Below, in pieces: positions 33,412 through 40,696 of a stretch of 64,000 bases of DNA. Source of the DNA: Cyanophora paradoxa (lineage: Eukaryota > Glaucocystophyceae > Cyanophorales > Cyanophoraceae); the NCBI GenBank assembly GCA_004431415.1, contig QPMI01000452.1:310001-374000 (forward strand), written 5' to 3'. The position numbers and the translations under genes are program-made. The stretch's first letter is position 1; every line of letters begins with the position of its first letter. The notes beneath the pieces were generated by a model. The model made no database searches, was not told where the DNA came from, and worked only from the letters and a program-made list of their open reading frames with translations.

Positions 33412-34059
33412 TCACTCCCAGCGATGCCGGAGCCCTAGCTTAGTGAAGCCGCTCAGCATTGGCTTGTACTCGATCGCCGGCCCGACAGGATCAGCACTGC
33501 TAGAGGCGATGCGCAGGATCGATGCGTTAGCTACAGGCAGCTCGCTAGCATTCTCATCGACCTCAGGGATCGCAACGATCGTCTTAGCAGGAACAGCAGC
33601 TGCAGGAGGAGAGACCTTCTTATCAATCTTGGTCTTAGTAATAGGTTCATTTAAAACCTTGTTCTCCATCATAGTCTCAGCCGCGATGCCAGCTATAAGA
33701 TCACTAGCTCGCTTCTTTGAAACTGTTTTAAGACCGGTCACAGTTTTAATGAAATACCTGCTACGATTAGCCGTCTCTGAGATGTACAGCGGCCCATCGT
33801 CAGTATCCTTTAGCTTGCTAGTCTTGGTCTTCTTAGTCCGCGAATTCGGGATCTTATCAAGAATAGCGTTCTCGTCGGCGGTAAGAGCATAGTCGTTGGA
33901 TGCACCCTCACCGCCACCAGCGCGACGGACTAGCGGGTAAGCATCAGTATCACCACTCAAGAACTCGATGTGATTCTTCTTAGTAGGGCTGGAAGTGACT
34001 TCAAGCTGCGGAGTGCGCAGCCGAGACTGCATGTCTGTCGACTTCTTTCGCGGAGGCAT
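33412..34059 (-). CDS. Virus 1 unknown Lys-rich protein
   Basis: 215 residues starting MPPRKKSTDMQSRL, rich in Lys, Ser and Thr, with no recognised domain and an end rich in Pro (GPAIEYKPML then GLRHRWE). It is next to the minor capsid gene and on the same strand, with only 25 bases between them. Virus 2 has a protein of similar size and flavour (53961-54695, starting MPPKRK and ending in a basic-Trp tail), also in its structural block. A virion-internal or assembly role is possible but unproven. Confidence 0.6.
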   Translation of the reverse strand: MPPRKKSTDMQSRLRTPQLEVTSSPTKKNHIEFLSGDTDAYPLVRRAGGGEGASNDYALTADENAILDKIPNSRTKKTKTSKLKDTDDGPLYISETANRSRYFIKTVTGLKTVSKKRASDLIAGIAAETMMENKVLNEPITKTKIDKKVSPPAAAVPAKTIVAIPEVDENASELPVANASILRIASSSADPVGPAIEYKPMLSGFTKLGLRHRWE

Positions 34060-34084
34060 CTTTTAACTAGTAGTGGGAAAAAAC

Positions 34085-34981
34085 TTATGCGAACGATCTG
34101 TCGAAGGGGACGTACTCGCTGGCTGCATTCTTGATTGCGGATTTAGCAGCAGCAGACGTGTAAGAGACATCCTCGATATCGAACTCTAGCACGAACGAGA
34201 ACTCCGTGTTTGTGACAGCGTCTGTTCCATTATGATAGCGCAGCGATATGTCAAGTTCAGACAGCTCAGCGTTTCGATCGAAGCCTGTGACGGGAACACG
34301 ATCCTCAGATGTGAACTTGATGAGCTCCCCGAATTTTGAGTCGATGTGAATCTTTGCGATCGAGCCCGTTGTATAGGGGTTAAGTGTCAAGATCGGGCCT
34401 TTGATCTGCTGAATGTACAGGAACAAATACGTGTGATAAAGTAGATCAACTGGCATATCGCTGAACAGCTCGTACGAATATTGTACGCCATCGATTGTCT
34501 CAGGTGTGTCAAGCTCACTGGAAAGGTCACTGAGAGTCTTCGCAAACCCGAGCAGGTTCGCTAGTTCGGCCGATGTGAAGCTCAAAATAAAGTCCGCTTC
34601 ACACAGGAACCTAAGCCGCATTGAGATCTCTTCGAACTGAACGACGAACTTGCGCTGATAAGTAGTTCCACCGTAACTATACTGCTGGGTTTTAAGCAGC
34701 GTACTTAGATAGTTTGCAAGGGAGGTTGGCGTATAGACTCCGGGCTTGAAAGTGTTGGCACGCGTTTTCTCAATGCCAGAGGGATCAAGGGTGCCAGTTA
34801 TAATTGCAGCTTGTGTGGACAGGTTGAACATGTTATGGAAGAGCTCCAGCGAATCGACTCGCACCGACTTCACATTAACGAGGGGCCTTGGGAGATTGAT
34901 CTTGAAATTCGAGGACGTGCCTTCGAACCGGTCCCTAGAATCGACATTTACGCGGAGCTTCATCTTTACAACAATATGCAT
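34085..34981 (-). CDS. Virus 1 minor capsid (penton-type) protein
   Basis: Begins near MHIVVKMKLRVNVDSRDRFEG. The VNVDSRDR string is a hallmark I associate with penton/minor capsid proteins of Polintons, virophages and mimivirus relatives. An ATG at 35026 would overlap the divergent major capsid gene, so 34981 or 34963 is preferred. The motif is followed by a beta-rich protein with SVRVDSLELFHNMFN and a C-terminal LDISLRYHNG-type strand. It is divergently transcribed from the major capsid gene across about 26 bases. Role: pentameric vertices of the capsid. Confidence 0.78.
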   Translation of the reverse strand: MHIVVKMKLRVNVDSRDRFEGTSSNFKINLPRPLVNVKSVRVDSLELFHNMFNLSTQAAIITGTLDPSGIEKTRANTFKPGVYTPTSLANYLSTLLKTQQYSYGGTTYQRKFVVQFEEISMRLRFLCEADFILSFTSAELANLLGFAKTLSDLSSELDTPETIDGVQYSYELFSDMPVDLLYHTYLFLYIQQIKGPILTLNPYTTGSIAKIHIDSKFGELIKFTSEDRVPVTGFDRNAELSELDISLRYHNGTDAVTNTEFSFVLEFDIEDVSYTSAAAKSAIKNAASEYVPFDRSFA

Positions 34982-35007
34982 GAAAATTTTCTGGTCTATA
35001 ATAGCAA
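34982..35007. promoter_or_regulatory. Very short divergent promoter between virus 1 capsid genes
   Basis: The 26 bases between the two start codons contain TCTATAATAGC (34993-35003), an A/T-rich TATA-like element on the MCP side. Confidence 0.4.
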
Positions 35008-36237
35008 ATGGCGCAAGCAGGAACAACTCTAAAGGAGCTCCTCACTACCAAAGGTTCAAGCGAGCTTTATCTATCCCCAGGTCTCACCGTCGGTGTCAGC
35101 CCCAAGTTCAAACCTTTCCTTGAAACGATCCGTCCGCGAGGCAACTCGTACGGCTTTGCGCAGACTGCCGCTTTCGACCTTCCCCGCAAGCAGCTTCTAA
35201 ACGGTGTCTCACTATACTTCAAGGTCAGTGTCGCTGGCGGAGCTGCCGCCTCGGTGCTGCCGAATGGTGCTGGTGCCTTTATTGAAAATGTACGGTTTGT
35301 GCACGGCAGTTTCAAGATGGTGATCCCTGGAGACTGGCTCACTGTGAACGCGCTCATTGATAATAGCGTTGCATCCGCCCAGGCTTTTGCTAGCAGCTAC
35401 GGCTTTGGAAAGGACGCGGCTCTTGAGATTCTCGATGCCAGTCGCGAGTACGTGCTAAAGATCCCCTCCCAGCTCTGGGACAATTCGTACTTCCCGCTGC
35501 TCGCGCTGGCTGACATGCCCACCGTCGAAATTGACTTCCGTTCGGCTTCGGTGGTTGGAACTGTTGCAAGTGCTGTCGCGACTCTCACGGATTGTGCACT
35601 CGTCTGCCAGTTCGTGAACATCCCTAGCGAGGAGGCCGAGGCGATGCTAAAATCCGCAAACGAGAGCGGAGGTATTCGAATTCCCTTCACCGAGATCATC
35701 TCGAAGCGCTCACGCCAGCTTAAGACGGACGACGCAGGAAACGCGGTCGAGATCTCCCTTGCCAACGTCAGCGGCCTTGTGCATGCGATCCTGATGACAG
35801 TGCGAAATGCGAATCACCTGGGCACTCGCAATCATAATTTATTTGCTGGCAATGGTAACGCTTTGAAGATTGATTCGTTTGAGATCATGCACAATAATCG
35901 TACTCTCGACATCAGCAATAAGCCAATCTCTGGGTTCGTTTCAAGCTGCTACCACATCCCCACTCAGTACCGCGGTGCAACCACTGGCAATTCAGCCCTT
36001 GGCTTCGAGGACGGTAACGTCTACGGGATTGTGCTTTCGAAATCTGGCAAAGACTCGCTGCATAATGCTGTCCTCGGATACACAGACTTCTTTAATTCCA
36101 GCAGCAGCTACTGCTCACTTACTGTAACCGGCTGCACAAACTCAGCTCCCGCTGTCGTTGATTTCCACGTTCTTCGACACAATGTTCTCGTAATTAACTC
36201 GTATCAAATGTCAACTCTAAAAGTAAGTAACTTCTAA
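35008..36237 (+). CDS. Virus 1 major capsid protein
   Basis: 409 residues from MAQAGTTLKELLTTKGSSEL to LKVSNF, an intact frame. Its size, its place between the minor capsid gene and the packaging ATPase, and its beta-rich composition fit a double-jelly-roll capsid protein of the Polinton/PLV class. It aligns by eye with the virus 2 capsid protein at 51720-53086: both have LKE(L/A)LTT near the start, (V/I)SGLV(H/Y)A(I/L)L(M/V)(T/S)VR in the middle and NSSSS(Y/F) near the end. The stop TAA lies directly before the ATPase ATG at 36238. Confidence 0.82.
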   Translation: MAQAGTTLKELLTTKGSSELYLSPGLTVGVSPKFKPFLETIRPRGNSYGFAQTAAFDLPRKQLLNGVSLYFKVSVAGGAAASVLPNGAGAFIENVRFVHGSFKMVIPGDWLTVNALIDNSVASAQAFASSYGFGKDAALEILDASREYVLKIPSQLWDNSYFPLLALADMPTVEIDFRSASVVGTVASAVATLTDCALVCQFVNIPSEEAEAMLKSANESGGIRIPFTEIISKRSRQLKTDDAGNAVEISLANVSGLVHAILMTVRNANHLGTRNHNLFAGNGNALKIDSFEIMHNNRTLDISNKPISGFVSSCYHIPTQYRGATTGNSALGFEDGNVYGIVLSKSGKDSLHNAVLGYTDFFNSSSSYCSLTVTGCTNSAPAVVDFHVLRHNVLVINSYQMSTLKVSNF

Positions 36238-36942
36238 ATGGACATCAAATTGTTTGATCCTACAGAAATAAAATTGCCTAAGCGCTTCCTGTTTGTCGGT
36301 CCAACAAACTCGGGCAAGAGCACCTACGTAAAACACGTGCTAAATGCAGTAGCTCCACAGTTAGACGACGTCTTCGTTTTTAGTACCACCGCATTTACAG
36401 AGCAGTGGAACGACACGACTCGCTCAAGCAATATCCAGGAAGAATGGGATCCAGTTTTGGTTGAGAGCCTTCTAGAGCGTCAAAAAGAAAGGCGACGCAA
36501 GAAAGATGAGCGCAAGATCGCAATCGTGCTCGACGACCTTTTAGACAATGACCTTGTGAACGTCCACAGCGACCGATTAATGCAAAAGCTTTTTACTAGT
36601 GGGCGTCATTATAACATCAGCCTTTTCATAACCACTCAACGTCTTTGTGGAATCAGCCCTACAATTCGAAGGAATTGTGAGTACGTCTGTTTCTCGTCAA
36701 TTCTCTCAAACGTTAAAGAGTTCAACTGTGTTTTCGACGAATACAACGCCGGAGCGATTCGAGCAGATCTAATGCGTCTTTTCGTTGAATTGAATCATTC
36801 GTATCAGGTTTTGATATATGAAGCTGCGACCGCGGACCGCGTTTATTCTGTTGACAAATCGTCTGGAGTGACTTCGGCTCTATCAAAGTTTTTACACGTA
36901 AGAAAGCAGCGCGATCAAAAGCCGGTAGCCAAGCCTGTCTAA
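36238..36942 (+). CDS. Virus 1 genome-packaging ATPase (FtsK/A32 type)
   Basis: 234 residues. Walker A is FVGPTNSGKST (G21-S28) and Walker B is IAIVLDDLLDN (D99-D100), followed by LMQKLFTSGRHYNISLF and TTQRLCGISPTIRRN, the sensor-like segment typical of A32-family packaging ATPases. It pumps DNA into the preformed capsid. It starts immediately after the capsid stop codon, so the two are probably co-expressed. The frame is intact, unlike the virus 2 homologue at 53151-53932, with which it shares the RGRH/SGRH...TIR order. Confidence 0.9.
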   Translation: MDIKLFDPTEIKLPKRFLFVGPTNSGKSTYVKHVLNAVAPQLDDVFVFSTTAFTEQWNDTTRSSNIQEEWDPVLVESLLERQKERRRKKDERKIAIVLDDLLDNDLVNVHSDRLMQKLFTSGRHYNISLFITTQRLCGISPTIRRNCEYVCFSSILSNVKEFNCVFDEYNAGAIRADLMRLFVELNHSYQVLIYEAATADRVYSVDKSSGVTSALSKFLHVRKQRDQKPVAKPV

Positions 36943-37105
36943 GCAACCAAGCAGTATAATCTGGTTTTGCTGATGCAATCCACAGGAACGATGTGCCCTT
37001 GTAAATGCCGAACGAAATCAGATGATCAGGCGATTCGTGAGTTCTTCCAGGCCAGCAGTCTTCGAGATTAAACTCTTCCTCTACCGTTTCGAATTCGAGT
37101 TCCAT
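36722..37105 (-). CDS. Virus 1 small protein with FGxYKG motif
   Basis: 127 residues on the minus strand, overlapping the end of the ATPase gene by about 220 bases. The N-terminal third lies outside the overlap and has LISFGIYKGTSFLWIASAKP then DYTAWLLRQAW. This pattern resembles the small FGKYKG...DPxYLxW domain found at the end of some exonucleases and in nucleocytoplasmic viruses (an inference from memory). The overlapping part may be read-through of the ATPase antisense, so the true protein may be shorter. Confidence 0.5.
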   Translation of the reverse strand: MELEFETVEEEFNLEDCWPGRTHESPDHLISFGIYKGTSFLWIASAKPDYTAWLLRQAWLPAFDRAAFLRVKTLIEPKSLQTICQQNKRGPRSQLHISKPDTNDSIQRKDALDLLESLRRCIRRKHS

Positions 37106-37222
37106 TAAAAAAATAGTCGGCTTTCGTTACATCTACAGATCGCATTATCGTTTAGTCAAAAAGTCGCGCTAATTTGTCTTAAAAGGATTTATGTCTCTTA
37201 TTATTGAGAGACAAACCGAACA

Positions 37223-37567
37223 ATGACTTCTGCAATTACTGCGGATTGCGTTGCGGTTAAACGTGGCCGTGGGCGACCTCCTAAGGTTCGTCTTTTAACA
37301 ATGGAGCCTTATCAGCCGAAGAAGAAGGGTCCTAAACCGATCGAGGTCACCCCGGAGATTTTAGCAGAGCGACGCAGGAAGAATGCTGAACGCAATCGCA
37401 AACTGCGCCACACGAACGAAACATACCGTTTGAAACAGCTTGCCATCACAGCGAAGTATCGAGCTGAGAATCCTGATAGGATCCGTGAGTACCACAGGAA
37501 TGCTATTGCGCGTAGATGCCTCGCGAAGAGCGGAGCTTCTGTAGAGCTCGAGGTGATGCAGCTTTAG
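37223..37567 (+). CDS. Virus 1 AT-hook DNA-binding protein
   Basis: 114 residues. An AT-hook core RGRGRPPKV lies at residues 14-22, a second basic patch KKKGPKPIEV follows, and then a helix-like RRRKNAERNRKLRHTNETYR and KYRAENPDRIREYHRNA. The same arrangement of an AT hook and KYR.....YR basic segments is seen in two virus 2 proteins (54974 and 55371) with the order reversed. It probably binds A/T-rich DNA in replication, packaging or transcription. Its 3' end overlaps the 3' end of the integrase gene by 65 bases. ATTATTGAGAGA lies shortly before the ATG. Confidence 0.65.
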   Translation: MTSAITADCVAVKRGRGRPPKVRLLTMEPYQPKKKGPKPIEVTPEILAERRRKNAERNRKLRHTNETYRLKQLAITAKYRAENPDRIREYHRNAIARRCLAKSGASVELEVMQL

Positions 37568-38699
37568 CACCTGCTCGTAGCTTTGGCTCCCCTGCAATCT
37601 CAAGCTTCTTGAGCTCTCGATACTGCCGGCTTTGACCGCTGTATTTTTTCGTTTCGATCAAACCCTCACGTCTCAATCGTCTCTGCTGTCGCATTTGCAC
37701 TTCTTCTTTTTCGATTCGTGTTTGAGGTGCAAGTCGCAGGCCAGGAGCCGCTTGCGCTCCGCGCTCACGCGGTTGACGTATTTCCGATGGTTTAACACGT
37801 CTAGAAATTTCCACACCCTGTTTCGTAACGAGTCGAACACGGTTCTTATCAGCGCCAGCAACTATGTACGTCTCCTTGCTTGGCTTTGTGGTTCCCTTCG
37901 CAAAAACGCTTGGCTTTGGCTCCAGGACTTGCACTTCGGTCCCTGTGCGCGGTATGTTCGAATTGTCTCGTTCAATATCGTTCTGTCGCTGTCTAACTTG
38001 ATGCAGCTGCTCGGCTACCTGTGTATTTTCCCGCATCCACTTTGGTGAGTGCTCCCCGCCGAAAGAGCTGTGGGCTGTTTCATTGTACGCCCTGACAATT
38101 GCCGGCAAACGTGAGAGGAAATGCGGGGAGCCACGTGCTTCTGTATCAGCCTGAATCAGTGCTCGCAATGTCCTCGCGAACCTGTCGATAATTCCCAGCT
38201 TGGAGCCTTTTGAAATGTGATCATCCTTAGCCACATCAGTGTGCATTTTCAACGAGTTCTCTTCAGCCATTTCCCGAATTGCCGCTGTGTTGAAGCCGTT
38301 GTCTCCTGAAAAGCCCCATATTCCAGGTAGCTGCTCGATCATTTTTGGAAGCTGCTTAAAAGTCTCGAGCTTACGGACCACAGCGAAACGGGTTGCAATC
38401 TCGACCGCTGCGAACAGGCGAAATCTCCCAATGAACAGCACGTCAATTTGCCACGCACCCGGTGGCGCAGTAATCTGGTACATCTTTGTAAATCAGGCGC
38501 GATTTTTATAATGTCCAATCGCTCGGGTGTTGATCCCGTCAGTCTCGAGGAAGCGTTTGGTATCAAGGGGATGGAGAGCCTGGCGCGAGGTTCGTTGTAA
38601 ATAAATCTCATGGCGTTTCGAGCGGAAACCGAGAATTCCTTTGATGTCATACGATTGCTTTTCTCCCTCTTTAGGACAGACGCACCGAAGGAAACACAT
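37503..38699 (-). CDS. Virus 1 retroviral-type (rve) integrase with in-frame TGA
   Basis: The core (38483-37503, 326 residues) has AWQIDVLFIGRF (first Asp), FSGDNGFN (second Asp) and SKLGIIDRFARTLRALI, where the expected catalytic Glu position reads Asp. The C-terminal part is basic and ends with a LRREGLIETKK/QYRELKKLEIAG tail like the tail of the virus 2 integrase. The same frame continues upstream to ATG 38699 with an integrase-like N-terminal segment (YDIKGILGF, then FLETDGINTRAIGHYKN), interrupted by one TGA at 38495-38493. The enzyme inserts the element into host DNA. The stop suggests the N-terminal part is lost or the gene is inactive, unless translation restarts at 38483. Confidence 0.8.
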
Positions 38700-38766
38700 A
38701 TGAATATTCATATTTTAATCCCTCGGCGTTCCGCCTCAGGATTAAAATATGAATATTCATATGTGT
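38694..38766. repeat. 73-nt palindrome (28-bp perfect arms) at the edge of virus 1
   Basis: The left arm starts ACACATATGAATATTCAT and ends TAATCC. The right arm is its exact reverse complement (38739-38766). The 17-nt loop contains its own GGCG-TTC-CGCC stem. The left arm includes the predicted first codons of the integrase. It could be a cruciform, a replication or resolution site, or a terminator for the neighbouring sequence. Confidence 0.9.
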
Positions 38767-38773
38767 GATTCGA

Positions 38774-38996
38774 TGTTATATCAATAAAATCGATTAATTT
38801 ATTTGAATTTTCACATGAATTTTCATATTTGTAAATGCATTTTCAATTAATTTAATCGATGTTATATCGATAAACTCGATTAATCGATATTGTATCTTAA
38901 TTGTAGTTAATCGGAATTATATCAATAACTTCGATTGATCTTAATTGAATCCTAAATGAATCTAATCGGAATTATATCAATAAATTCGATTAAATC
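38774..38996. repeat. AT-rich iterons between the two viruses
   Basis: Four diverged copies of a 26-nt motif close to TTATATCAATAAATTCGATT start at about 38774, 38861, 38916 and 38971 (spacing 87, 55, 55). They are embedded in a stretch of ATCGATT/AATCGAT words. Iterons of this kind can be replication or integrase-binding sites at virus ends, but no function is shown. Confidence 0.75.
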
Positions 38997-39003
38997 ATGT
39001 TCT

Positions 39004-39230
39004 TTTCCGATTAATAGCGGTGTGGTTATCATACACGCTTTCCGATGCATGCCTTCCGTGTTCGAATCGCCCTGCGATGAGAATCACGCCTTCAAATCCC
39101 GCCCGTTCCACATAATTCCGATCGATCATGCCCCACCTTGCCTGTATACGCCCCCACAGTGCTGGAGTAGACTAGAGGCTGTGGCCGGTAATTCACCAAA
39201 AAAAAAAAAAAAAAAAAAATTTCCGATTAA
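39004..39230 (+). mobile_element. tRNA-derived SINE with poly(A) tail and 11-bp target-site duplication
   Basis: TTTCCGATTAA occurs exactly at 39004-39014 and 39220-39230. Between them lies a 205-bp insert, GC-richer than its AT-rich surroundings. It has a tRNA-like head (A-box-like TAGCGGTGTGG at 39015-39025, B-box GTTCGAATC at 39060-39068), an unrelated body, and a 22-A tail (39198-39219). These are the features of a SINE inserted by target-primed reverse transcription. The SINE hit sequence already present at the virus border, so that DNA was chromosomal in a eukaryote with an active LINE. Confidence 0.85.
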
Positions 39231-39239
39231 ATCAAATAA

Positions 39240-39740
39240 ATATTTAACTTTGTTATCATAAGTGGTCTAAGTTGACTCACTTTTCATAAACATTTTGAAC
39301 TCTTAGTCTCTTTGAATTTCTTAAGATGACTCAACTTAGTCAACTTAGTCCACTTTGTTACCATAATCAATCAGGGTGGACTCACTTTTAGATCAACTTT
39401 GAAATTTCAAGCAAAATCAACTTGGATTTCAAAAGTGGATCTTCTAAGTGGACTCAAAATGTTCACTTTGTGATACATGTTAGCTCAAATCCTTACTGTT
39501 TATGGTCAGGGTTGACTAAGTGGGGGGAGTTGACACATTTTTTCAAATCCTTTTTAGAAAACTTTAGGTCCCAAATATTTCCTGTGAAATTTGAGTCAAC
39601 TCAACCCACTTAGTCAACCCTTGCATTGAATTCGTAACAAAATCCATATACTTTTACTACTTTTACGATTAATATGAGTCAACCTTGAGTCCACTTAAAT
39701 ATAAATATAATATAATAGGGGGAATGAAGGGGAGATGCTG
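39240..39740. promoter_or_regulatory. GTTGACT/AGTCAAC motif cluster at the left end of virus 2
   Basis: More than ten copies of GTTGACT, GTGGACTCA or their complements lie in both orientations within 450 bases. A similar but smaller set occurs around 58510-58700 in virus 2. They could be binding sites for a viral or host DNA-binding protein, or part of an origin. Confidence 0.55.
39510..39619. repeat. 110-bp hairpin element with 24-bp inverted arms (copy 1)
   Basis: The left arm 39510-39533 (starts GGTTGACTAAGTGG, ends GAGTTGA) and the right arm 39596-39619 are inverted repeats with two mismatches, enclosing a 62-bp A/T-rich core. A related element is at 58592-58697. No clear target-site duplication. 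Confidence 0.85.
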
Positions 39741-39973
39741 AGTTTTATTGTAAGGAAATCGAATTGTATTCGAAATACTTGACATTGCTTAATGTAGGGT
39801 GCATTCATATTTCGGCTACATCATACAGTAGAATTCTATTGTAACAAAAGCTACTGTATAAAGAAAATCATTGTAGAAAGCTATTGTAGGTAAATGATAT
39901 ATTATATCCTTTTGTAACGATTGCTATTGTAATAAAAAAGGTAAATCACCCTGATCATCATTATAGAAACTCA
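39741..39973. other. AT-rich spacer with CTATTGTA repeats
   Basis: No gene seen. GCTATTGTA/TCTATTGTA-like words recur about six times between 39833 and 39935, upstream of the end of the speD-like gene. Confidence 0.5.
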
Positions 39974-40372
39974 TCAAAACGGGAATCTATCATGTTTATG
40001 TCTCTCAGTCTTCTCAAATGTGAGGAAATTCATTGTTTTATCGATCTCATCTGCAACTGATTGTGTTTTATGCTGAGCTTCTTTACCACAACTGAATATA
40101 TCAATTGCTAACATGCCTTCATTGGAATAACAATGAGCTGTACAATGGCTTTCATCTAATAGCAGAACCAATGCAAAACCAGGAGGTGATAGTTTCCCAT
40201 CAAATATCTCACAGTGTTTATGAACAATCCTAATACCTTGTCTCAATATTGCTTGTTCAAGGGTTCTCATAATCCAATTACCAAGAAAGCTAACATGCTC
40301 ATAACCTGTTGCTATAGCTGTTTTAGCCTTGTAATCAAGCATTACATGAAAGCCTCTGTATTTAGTCTCCAT
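39974..40372 (-). CDS. speD: Virus 2 S-adenosylmethionine decarboxylase homologue
   Basis: 132 residues, the size of the bacterial-type single-chain proenzyme. Near the N-terminus is GFHVMLDYKAK; the key segment is LLLDESHCTAHCYSNEG followed by AIDIFSCG. In the family, ES-H contains the self-cleavage site (Ser75 here would become the pyruvoyl group), His and the Cys of SCG (Cys95) are conserved, and the PPGF before it matches the usual PxG turn. The enzyme would supply decarboxylated AdoMet for spermidine synthesis, although some virus and phage members have switched to other decarboxylations. The frame is intact. It is the outermost gene on this side of virus 2, next to the zinc-ribbon protein and on the same strand. 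Confidence 0.82.
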   Translation of the reverse strand: METKYRGFHVMLDYKAKTAIATGYEHVSFLGNWIMRTLEQAILRQGIRIVHKHCEIFDGKLSPPGFALVLLLDESHCTAHCYSNEGMLAIDIFSCGKEAQHKTQSVADEIDKTMNFLTFEKTERHKHDRFPF

Positions 40373-40401
40373 TAAGAATACCTTAGAAAAATTAATTAAT
40401 C

Positions 40402-40674
40402 CTAATCGAACCTAATGCAAATATCCCTGTACTCTACTTTGATTGATGAAGTAGCCCTTTTCCTGTAAGCCTGAGAATGCTTTTTGTTGCATTCCCTACA
40501 ACCTGATCCCTTCACATGATTAAAGGGATATGTAAGGATCACCTTGTTACACTGCAAACATCTCACAGATACTTTCTCTTGAGCTTTGATGTAATGTGTC
40601 TCACTGTAATCGAATTTATCTTTACCATGAACTGTCATAGCAGCATCAATAAACTTTTTTGTTTTACTATCCAT
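40402..40674 (-). CDS. Virus 2 small zinc-ribbon protein
   Basis: 90 residues. F(I)DAAMTVHGKDKFDYSETHYI is followed by VRCLQCNKV and GSGCRECNKKH, giving two CxxC pairs separated by about 20 residues. This matches the F..A...HG..YDYS + CxxC...GCxxC zinc domain often seen in giant viruses and near homing nucleases (family recollection). It is probably DNA-binding. It is followed by speD 29 bases downstream on the same strand. Confidence 0.65.
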   Translation of the reverse strand: MDSKTKKFIDAAMTVHGKDKFDYSETHYIKAQEKVSVRCLQCNKVILTYPFNHVKGSGCRECNKKHSQAYRKRATSSIKVEYRDICIRFD

Positions 40675-40696
40675 ACTCTATATATAACCAATATTC

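Noticed and set aside
38694-38766. Rho-independent terminator
   Set aside because: The stem is far longer than needed, there is no T run after it in the right place, and the context is eukaryotic viral.
39015-39080. A functional tRNA gene
   Set aside because: It has A- and B-box-like signals but no cloverleaf with a proper acceptor stem. The poly(A) tail and target-site duplication fit a SINE instead.
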